The notes under the pieces: generated by a model
What the model was told of the DNA's origin: nothing
The model's database searches: none
Seen by the model: only the letters and a program-made list of their open reading frames with translations
Position numbers and translations under genes: made by a program
Assembly: GCA_937926195.1 (NCBI GenBank)
Contig: CALEXZ010000069.1
Coordinates: forward strand, 1 to 12,113
Source of the DNA: an uncultured Actinomyces sp.
GTDB taxonomy: Bacteria > Actinomycetota > Actinomycetes > Actinomycetales > Actinomycetaceae
Length of the DNA stretch: 12,113 bases
Direction: 5' to 3'
In this document: positions 1-5,688 of the stretch, in pieces
Numbering within the stretch: position 1 is the stretch's first letter
How the letters are laid out: each line of letters opens with the position of its first letter

Positions 1-557
1 GCGAGAGCTCGGTGTACAAGCACTTCGCCTCCAAGCAGGCGATCTTCGACGCCCTGCTGGAGCGCGCCGACGAGCGCATCGCCGCCGTCGCCGCCGGACT
101 GGGGGTCGCTGTCGACTCCGCCGAGGCCGCTCTGCCGGGCTACCGAGGCGTCAGCGAACAGCGTCTTGTCGACATCGCCCAGGGCTTTCTCGACGCCGTC
201 CTGCACGACACCGAGCTGGTGGCGCTGCGCCGCCTGCTCGTCATCAACCAGTACCGGGACCCGCAGATCGGCCGCCGCCTGCTCGGCTACTGGATCGAGC
301 GTCCGCTGGAGTTCCACACGGCACTGTTCGAGCGGCTGATCGCCGCCGGGGAGCTGCGCCCCGGCCTCGACCCCGAGGCCACCGCCCTCGCCTTCTTCGG
401 CCCGGTCCTCACGCTCATCCAGCTCGCCGAGGGCGGCGGCGCCGACGCCGAGCAACGGGCCCGGGCTCTCATGACCGCCCACGTGCGCCACTTCCGCGCC
501 ACCCACCTGCGGCTGCCGCCCGACGGCGGCGCACGCGAGACAGGCAGCCTGCGATGA
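1..557 (+). CDS. TetR-family transcriptional regulator, 5' end outside the window
   Basis: The reading frame is open from the first bases and ends at TGA 555-557. It enters at the end of a TetR helix-turn-helix: the residues SSVYKHFASKQAIFDALL match the recognition helix and the family's Y-x-H-F-x-S-K signature. The rest is the all-helical ligand-binding and dimerisation domain, ending in a short Arg/Gly-rich tail. A GTG at 12 lies inside the DNA-binding motif, so it is not the true start; roughly 30 or more N-terminal residues are missing. The protein should be a ligand-responsive repressor. Its stop overlaps an ATG at 554 (ATGA), and the next gene most likely starts at 584, so it probably regulates the hydrolase/metX run that follows. 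The ligand cannot be read from the sequence. Family call is firm; target is inferred. Confidence 0.87.
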   Translation, partial: ESSVYKHFASKQAIFDALLERADERIAAVAAGLGVAVDSAEAALPGYRGVSEQRLVDIAQGFLDAVLHDTELVALRRLLVINQYRDPQIGRRLLGYWIERPLEFHTALFERLIAAGELRPGLDPEATALAFFGPVLTLIQLAEGGGADAEQRARALMTAHVRHFRATHLRLPPDGGARETGSLR

Positions 558-583
558 GGTGCGTGCGAGGAAGGCGGCGCGCC

Positions 584-1627
584 ATGAGACGCGCGCTGGC
601 CGCCGTCGGGCTCATCGGTGCGGCCGCCGCCGTCGGGGCCCGGGGCATCGGCCTGCGCCGCGCCCGCGCCAAGGCCCGCGCGCGGCTGGCCGCCCGTGCG
701 GTACGCAGACTCACCCTCAGCGACGGCGACGTCGCCTACATCGACTGCGTCCCCGAGTGCGCCGGCCACCCCGCGGCAGGCGGCCCGGGCCCGGGCCCCC
801 ACCTCCGCACCGGCACCGGCACCGGCCCCGAGACGATCCTGTCGGTCCACGGGCTGTACGGGGGCTACGACCAGGCCCTCGACAACGTCGGCGGCCTTAC
901 CACCCGCTGCCGGATCGTCGCGCCGTCGCGCTTCGGCTACCCGGGCAGCGACGTGCAGGGCGACGGCTCGCCGGCCGCCCAGGCCACCGTGCTCGCCGCG
1001 CTGCTCGACCACCTGGGCATCGAGAAGGTGTTAGTCCTGGGCGCCTCCGCCGGAGGGACGCCCGCCATCCGTTTCGCCCTGGACCACCCCGAGCGCGTCA
1101 CAGGGCTCATTCTCCTCAGCTCCGCCGCCCCCTGGCCCACCCGGCCCGAGGCGCTGCCCGGCCGGATGGGCCCGCCGCCGTTGCTCAACCACGACTGGGT
1201 CATGTGGATGCTCTCGCCGCTGTTCGGTCCCGTGTTCGGCATGGCCCCCGGCACCGTCACGAGCATGCTCCCGCTCGCCCTGCGCAGGACGGGCGCGGAC
1301 ATCGATGCCTCGGTGACCAACCGGGACATGGCGGTGCACTTCGAGGACTACCCGGTCGAGCAGCTCCAGGTGCCCGTCCTGCTCCTGCACGCCCTCGACG
1401 ACCGGGTGGCGGTCTTCGCTCCCCCGGCGGGCAACGTGCAGTCCTCGATGCACCGCTACCCGGACCTGACGGCGGCGCTCTTCCGCACCGGCGGGCACCT
1501 CATCTCCGGCCACGGGCACGAGGTTGAGGACGAGATCCTCCGCTTCATCAACGCGCACGCCGAGGGCGCCGTACCCCCGGCACCCGCCCACCCGTTTCCT
1601 CCCCCACCCGACGAACGGCCACAATGA
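584..1627 (+). CDS. alpha/beta-hydrolase fold protein, possibly membrane-anchored
   Basis: The product is 347 residues from ATG 584. This start is preferred because GAGGAAGG lies about 9 bases upstream; an in-frame ATG at 554, overlapping the TetR stop, would add ten residues. The N-terminus (MRRALAAVGLIGAAAAVGAR) is a short hydrophobic stretch after arginines, like a signal anchor. Alpha/beta-hydrolase landmarks follow in order: HGLYGGYD oxyanion-hole loop, nucleophile elbow G-A-S-A-G-G (Ser about 155), Asp about 273 in LDDRV, and His about 305 in TGGH. A Gly/Pro/Thr low-complexity patch (GPGPGP, TGTGTG) lies before the first core strand. The substrate is unknown; esterase, lipase or C-C hydrolase are all possible. 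The gene sits between a TetR regulator and metX, 4 bases before the latter. Confidence 0.82.
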   Translation: MRRALAAVGLIGAAAAVGARGIGLRRARAKARARLAARAVRRLTLSDGDVAYIDCVPECAGHPAAGGPGPGPHLRTGTGTGPETILSVHGLYGGYDQALDNVGGLTTRCRIVAPSRFGYPGSDVQGDGSPAAQATVLAALLDHLGIEKVLVLGASAGGTPAIRFALDHPERVTGLILLSSAAPWPTRPEALPGRMGPPPLLNHDWVMWMLSPLFGPVFGMAPGTVTSMLPLALRRTGADIDASVTNRDMAVHFEDYPVEQLQVPVLLLHALDDRVAVFAPPAGNVQSSMHRYPDLTAALFRTGGHLISGHGHEVEDEILRFINAHAEGAVPPAPAHPFPPPPDERPQ

Positions 1628-1631
1628 GCCC

Positions 1632-2810
1632 ATGAGCGTGACCCAGCCCCCGACGCCCGGCGTCGGCTCCGCCTCCGCCAAGCTCGTCGACCGCAAGGCA
1701 GGGTCCCCCACGGGAGCGTGGCGCCCGGGTGACGAGCCCGGCAACCGCCGCTTCCTGGAGATCGGCGACTTCACGCTCGAGTCCGGGGAGGTCCTGCCCG
1801 GCACGGTGCTCGCCTTCGAGACCTGGGGCGCCCTGTCCCCCGCGGCGGACAACGCCGTCCTCATCCTCCACGCCCTCACGGGCGACTCCCACGTCACCGG
1901 CCCCACCGCCCCCGGCCACCCGACCCCCGGCTGGTGGGACACGCTCATCGGGCCCGGCCGCGCCATCGACACCGAGCGCTACTTCGTCGTCGCCGCGAAC
2001 ATCCTGGGCGGCTGCCAGGGCTCGACCGGCCCCTCCTCGACCGCGCCGGACGGGCGCCCCTGGGGCTCGCGCTTCCCCTGGCTGACCACCCGCGACCAGG
2101 TGGAGGCCGAGACACTGCTCGCCGACGCCCTGGGCATCGACACCTTCCACCTCGTCATCGGCGCCTCCCTGGGCGGGCACCGCGCCGTCGAGTGGGGCGC
2201 GAGCCACCCCGAGCGGGTGCGCAACCTCGCGCTCGTGGCCACCGGCGCCTCGACGACGGCGGACCAGCTCGCCTGGTGCCACCTGCAGGAGCTCGCCATC
2301 GTCGGCGACCCCTTCTTCTTCGACGGCGACTACTACTCGCACTCCGTCGGCCCCGTGCGCGGGCTCGGCCTGGCGCGCGCCATCGCCCACACGACCTACC
2401 GCTCGGCGGGCGAGCTGGACGAGCGCTTCGGGCGCCGCCACCAGGGCGAGGAGGACCCGGCGGTGGGCGGGCGCTACCAGATCGAGTCCTACCTCGACCA
2501 CCACTCCGGCAAGCTCATCTCCCGCTTCGACGCCAACACGTACCTCATCGTCACCCACTCGATGATGGTTCACGACGTCGGCATCGGCCGCGGCGGCACC
2601 GAGGCCGGGCTGGGGCGGATCACGGCGCGCACCCTCGTGGTCGACGTCGACTCCGACCGCCTCTTCCTGCCCGCGCAGGCCGAGCAGCTCGTCTCCTGCA
2701 TCCGAGACGCCCGACGGCAGACCATCCGCTCCATCCACGGGCATGACGGCTTCCTCATCGAGGCCGACCAGATGGAGGCCATCCTGCGCGAGTTCCTGGC
2801 GGAGGGCTGA
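1632..2810 (+). CDS. metX: homoserine O-acetyltransferase (MetX)
   Basis: MetX transfers an acetyl group from acetyl-CoA to homoserine, committing it to methionine synthesis by direct sulfhydrylation in the cytoplasm. The 392-residue product has the expected family length and motifs: HALTGDSH, the diagnostic NILGGCQGSTGPSS, DYYSHSVGPVRGLGLAR and TYRS, and a probable triad Ser179 (GASLGG), Asp342 (DSDRLF) and His371 (GHDGFL). The elbow reads G-A-S-L-G-G-H-R, where most homologues I know have G-G-S-M/L-G-G-M-Q. ATG 1632 is chosen because the family homology starts after it; an upstream in-frame GTG at 1524 would overlap the hydrolase by 100 bases. The Shine-Dalgarno is weak and the preceding stop is 4 bases away, suggesting translational coupling. 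No metY is in the window. Succinyl versus acetyl specificity cannot be settled by eye. Confidence 0.93.
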   Translation: MSVTQPPTPGVGSASAKLVDRKAGSPTGAWRPGDEPGNRRFLEIGDFTLESGEVLPGTVLAFETWGALSPAADNAVLILHALTGDSHVTGPTAPGHPTPGWWDTLIGPGRAIDTERYFVVAANILGGCQGSTGPSSTAPDGRPWGSRFPWLTTRDQVEAETLLADALGIDTFHLVIGASLGGHRAVEWGASHPERVRNLALVATGASTTADQLAWCHLQELAIVGDPFFFDGDYYSHSVGPVRGLGLARAIAHTTYRSAGELDERFGRRHQGEEDPAVGGRYQIESYLDHHSGKLISRFDANTYLIVTHSMMVHDVGIGRGGTEAGLGRITARTLVVDVDSDRLFLPAQAEQLVSCIRDARRQTIRSIHGHDGFLIEADQMEAILREFLAEG

Positions 2811-2813
2811 GCC

Positions 2814-3887
2814 GTGGAGGCGCCCGACGACTCCGACCTCCACCACCCACCCCTGGGCTCCTGGGGCCAGGACCTGCTCGGTCCCGGCTTCCAGGCGCGC
2901 ACCCTGCCGTTGGAGCCGGACGCGGAGAACGACGGCGCCGTGGCCACCCTCGTGCGCTACGTCCCCGAGCTCGACTCCTGCCCCCAGCAGGCGCCCGAGC
3001 CCTCCTTCGTGTGGCTGTACCTGCACGGGTGGAACGACTACTTCTTCAACCCCGAGCTCGCGCGCCGCATCGCCCGGATCGGTGGGGCCTTCTACGCCCT
3101 GGACCTGCGCCGCTACGGCCGGTCCCTGCGCGAGGGCCAGATGCTCGGCTGGGTCGACGACCTGCGCACCTACGACGAGGAGATCGGGCTGGCGCTGACG
3201 ACCGCCTGGGGCGAGCACGGCCAGTGGCTGCCGACCGTCCTGTGCGGCCACTCCACGGGGGGCCTCACGGCCAGCCTGTGGGCCGACCACCACCCGGGGG
3301 TGCTGGCGGGACTCGTGCTCAACTCCGCGTGGCTGGAGATCCAGGGCGCCGAGCCGGTGCGGGTGCTCGGTGTGCCGCTCGTGCGGGCACTGGCCCGCCT
3401 CAACGCACGTGAGCCCGTGACGCTGCCGTCCTACGACCCGCAGACCCTGTTCTCCGTGGCTGACGGCTGGGCGCCCGACGACGGCGAGCTGCCGGACCCT
3501 GACTGGGCGGAGGACCCCTACGTCACCGGCTGGGACGTGGACCGCAGCTGGACGCACCTGCCGACGGCGCCGATCCGTCCCGGCTGGCTCACCGCCGTCC
3601 TCGACGCCCAGGCCGAGGTCGCTGCGGGGCTGTCGGTGACCTGCCCGGTCCTGTCCCTGGGATCCGCGCGCAGCCACCTGGGGGTCGTGCGCACACCCGA
3701 GTCACGTTCGACCGACACGGTGGTGGACGCGGACAGCACGGCCCGCCGAGCGGTGGGCCTCGGAGCGCTGGTGACCGTGGCGCGCCTGGAGGGGGCCGTG
3801 CACGACGTGTTCCTGTCGGCTCCGCCCGTGCGCGAGCACGCCTACGCGGTGCTGGAGCAGTGGCTGCGAGGCTACGTGCTCAGCTGA
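2814..3887 (+). CDS. alpha/beta-hydrolase, serine aminopeptidase S33/lysophospholipase-like
   Basis: The product is 357 residues and starts at GTG 2814, 3 bases after the metX stop, with GGAGGG 7 bases upstream. It has the order seen in Hydrolase_4/monoacylglycerol-lipase-like proteins: LYLHGWNDYFF (oxyanion HGW, about 70-77), YALDLRRYGRS (about 94-104), elbow G-H-S-T-G-G with Ser147, an acidic DADS segment (Asp305/307), and His330 in GAVHDVFLS. The region between, with a lid-like stretch at about 175-250, is acidic and variable. No signal peptide or membrane segment is visible, so it is probably cytoplasmic. The substrate is not predictable. The gene ends in an 8-base overlap with the convergent gene. 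It is likely cotranscribed with metX; a role in methionine metabolism is not implied by sequence. Confidence 0.85.
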   Translation: MEAPDDSDLHHPPLGSWGQDLLGPGFQARTLPLEPDAENDGAVATLVRYVPELDSCPQQAPEPSFVWLYLHGWNDYFFNPELARRIARIGGAFYALDLRRYGRSLREGQMLGWVDDLRTYDEEIGLALTTAWGEHGQWLPTVLCGHSTGGLTASLWADHHPGVLAGLVLNSAWLEIQGAEPVRVLGVPLVRALARLNAREPVTLPSYDPQTLFSVADGWAPDDGELPDPDWAEDPYVTGWDVDRSWTHLPTAPIRPGWLTAVLDAQAEVAAGLSVTCPVLSLGSARSHLGVVRTPESRSTDTVVDADSTARRAVGLGALVTVARLEGAVHDVFLSAPPVREHAYAVLEQWLRGYVLS

Positions 3888-5529
3888 GCAGCTCGGCGAG
3901 CGTGGCGCCGCGCTCACCCAGGCGCCACACGCGCCAGCCGTCCACGTCCTGGGCGCGCTGGGCGGCTGCGGCGGCCATCGACGGGTCGGTGAAGGTCCGT
4001 CCGTCAGAGAGGACGATGACGCCGTCGTGGGTGAGCAGAGCGGTGTGGTCGATGCCGCGGCGCACGCTGAACCAGCGCAGGGTGGCGGGGGTGCTCAGGG
4101 TGCGGGCCAGGGCCGCCAGGGCGGCGGGGGCCTCGTCGGCGCTGACCGTGGGCTGCGCACCCAGGATGGGTGCCAGCGAGCGGTGGGAGCCCGTGTTGGG
4201 GGACAGCTCGGGGGCCGGGGCGGGCCGCCGGTACGTGCTCGTACGCTCCTGCTCCGACGGCGAGCGGAAGGAGCCCGTGCTCAGTCGCATCGTCGAGACC
4301 CGGGTGCTGTCCGCGACGGCGGTCGGCGGCGGGGCGACGGGCTCACGCTGGGCGGCGGAGGCACCTGCCCGGACCGCGGAGCGCGTCACGGGGGGCTCGG
4401 GTGCCGGCGACGGCGCAGCAGCCCTGTAGGGCGAGGGAGTGGCGGAAGGCGGGGGCGCCGCAGCGGGACGCGGCATGCTCATCGTCGGCGGCTCAGCCGC
4501 CGGGCCCCGTCCCTCGGCCCGGGACGCCGCCCGTGCAGCCGCCCGCATCTCGACCCGGCTCTCCGTCCGGCTCTCGGTGCGAGACGCCGCCCGGTTCTCC
4601 GTCCGGCTCTCGGTGCGCGACGCCGCCCGGTTCTCCGTCCGGTTCTCGGTGGGCGACGCTGCCCGGTTCTCCGTCCGGCTCTCCTCGCGCGCGGCCGTGC
4701 GGCTCTCGGACCGGGGCGTCGTCCGCTCCTGCTCCCACGCCGCGCGGGCGGGTGCGGGAGCGGGTGCCGCGGCATGGGAGGCCGCGTGGCTCGGGGCCGA
4801 CGTCGTCGGGCGGGCCTCCATGGGCGCCGTGTGGGTCGCCGCGTGGCTCGGGGCGGAGGTCGTCGGGCGGGCCTCCATGGGCGCCGTGTGGGTCGCCGCG
4901 TGGCTCTGGGTGTGGGTGGAACGCGTGTCCGAGGACCGCCTGGGCGCCCGCCCGGAGGGCGCCGTCGGCGGGGAGGAGAAGGGGTCCGCCCGCACGAGAT
5001 CGACACTCACGAGGATGGACTCACGTCCTGAGGCGTCCCGGATGACACGGGCGTCCACGACATGCACCTCGACGGAGCCGCCCAGGAAGGTGGCGGACAG
5101 GCGCACGTCGGCAGCCAGCTCCGTGGTGAGGACGATGAGCCGGGGCCCGGGCTCCACACGCGCCGGCGCCGCCTCACGGAACTCCTCCCAGTCGTTGCGG
5201 AAAGCCTGTGCGCCACCGGGGTAGACGTCCCCGAGCTCGCCGCGGCCCATGGCGGAGGCGTCGGCCTGGCGGCTGAAGGCGGACACGAGCGCGGTGGCGT
5301 CCAGGACCGCCAGGACCTCGACGGTGACGACCTGCCCGGCCGGGTCGAGCGCGGTCAGCGACTGACCGCCCTCCACGCCCGTCCACACCACCGGCAGCAG
5401 CGGACGTCGCAGGACCTCACCGAGCTGGGAGCGCACCGCCGTCAGCACCTGGAGACGGGCGTCACCCCCGACGGGACGGCCCCCTCTCGCCGCACTCAGC
5501 CGACCGTCCTGGAGCTCGAAGAGCGTCAT
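3880..5529 (-). CDS. RAMA (modified-DNA reader)-like domain protein with long repetitive linker
   Basis: The product is 549 residues from ATG 5529; a GTG at 5535 would add two, and GGAAGGA lies upstream of both. Residues 1 to about 180 form a conserved-looking globular domain starting MTLFELQDGRL. It contains LTALDPAGQVVTVEV (about 59-72), loosely like the D...ExK core of NucS-type PD-(D/E)xK nucleases but with Leu where lysine is expected. Residues about 185-455 are low complexity, rich in Ala, Pro, Ser, Thr and Arg, and include two tandem repeats. Residues about 470-549 (HTALLTHDGVIVLSDGR, then DGWRVWRLGERGATLAELL) resemble the RAMA domain, a predicted reader of modified DNA found in restriction-linked proteins of actinobacteria. 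No methylase or restriction gene adjoins it. RAMA is a pattern match; the nuclease-fold idea is a weak inference. Confidence 0.7.
   Translation of the reverse strand: MTLFELQDGRLSAARGGRPVGGDARLQVLTAVRSQLGEVLRRPLLPVVWTGVEGGQSLTALDPAGQVVTVEVLAVLDATALVSAFSRQADASAMGRGELGDVYPGGAQAFRNDWEEFREAAPARVEPGPRLIVLTTELAADVRLSATFLGGSVEVHVVDARVIRDASGRESILVSVDLVRADPFSSPPTAPSGRAPRRSSDTRSTHTQSHAATHTAPMEARPTTSAPSHAATHTAPMEARPTTSAPSHAASHAAAPAPAPARAAWEQERTTPRSESRTAAREESRTENRAASPTENRTENRAASRTESRTENRAASRTESRTESRVEMRAAARAASRAEGRGPAAEPPTMSMPRPAAAPPPSATPSPYRAAAPSPAPEPPVTRSAVRAGASAAQREPVAPPPTAVADSTRVSTMRLSTGSFRSPSEQERTSTYRRPAPAPELSPNTGSHRSLAPILGAQPTVSADEAPAALAALARTLSTPATLRWFSVRRGIDHTALLTHDGVIVLSDGRTFTDPSMAAAAAQRAQDVDGWRVWRLGERGATLAELLS
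4547..4690. repeat. 36-bp tandem repeat inside the RAMA-like gene, about four copies
   Basis: Units start at 4547 (degenerate), 4583, 4619 and 4655, with an eroded one from 4691. The 4583 and 4619 units differ at two positions. Each unit is 12 codons, so copy-number change keeps the frame; the minus strand encodes variants of ENRAASRTESRT. The array forms part of the unstructured, charged linker between the two globular domains. Confidence 0.9.
4781..4909. repeat. 57-bp tandem repeat inside the RAMA-like gene, two copies plus a partial third
   Basis: Units start at 4781 and 4838 and are nearly identical; a third begins at 4895 and loses identity after about 15 bases. A unit is 19 codons, encoding SHAATHTAPMEARPTTSAP on the minus strand. 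Very low divergence between copies suggests recent duplication. Confidence 0.9.
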
Positions 5530-5629
5530 CTCCACCTCGTCCTTCCGCGCACGGGTACCGTCGGCCGACAGGTCCCACGGACCATCGTCTCATGTTCACC
5601 CACTCCTTGAACAAGAGCATCAGCAGACA

Positions 5630-5670
5630 CATCCGCCCCCGGAGCGCTCGCGCGCACCCGGGGGCGGATG
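5630..5670 (-). terminator. Hairpin terminator downstream of ppdK
   Basis: A perfect 13-bp stem (CATCCGCCCCCGG at 5630-5642 with its complement at 5658-5670) encloses a 15-base GC-rich loop, 18 bases beyond the ppdK stop. In the direction of ppdK transcription no clear U-tract follows, so it would be a U-less hairpin terminator of the kind often described in high-GC bacteria. The remaining 100 or so bases before the RAMA-like gene (5530-5629) should hold that gene's promoter, but I see no convincing -35/-10 pair. Confidence 0.65.
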
Positions 5671-5688
5671 AGTGAGCATCCGGCGGGC

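Noticed and set aside
1548..3677. A 709-codon antisense open frame opposite metX and the second hydrolase
   Set aside because: It spans two well-supported genes on the other strand, has shadow-type composition and no recognisable domain.
4547..4909. Possible CRISPR array
   Set aside because: Units are directly tandem without spacers, have codon-multiple lengths and lie within a coding region.
4027..5224. Several long plus-strand frames across the RAMA-like gene
   Set aside because: Their Arg/Gly/Ala repeats are mirror images of the minus-strand linker repeats. The minus-strand frame has globular domains at both ends and a good start.
5592..5615. Short inverted repeat GTTCA/TGAAC before the RAMA-like gene
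   Set aside because: Only five base pairs with a nine-base loop and no supporting promoter elements; not distinguishable from chance.
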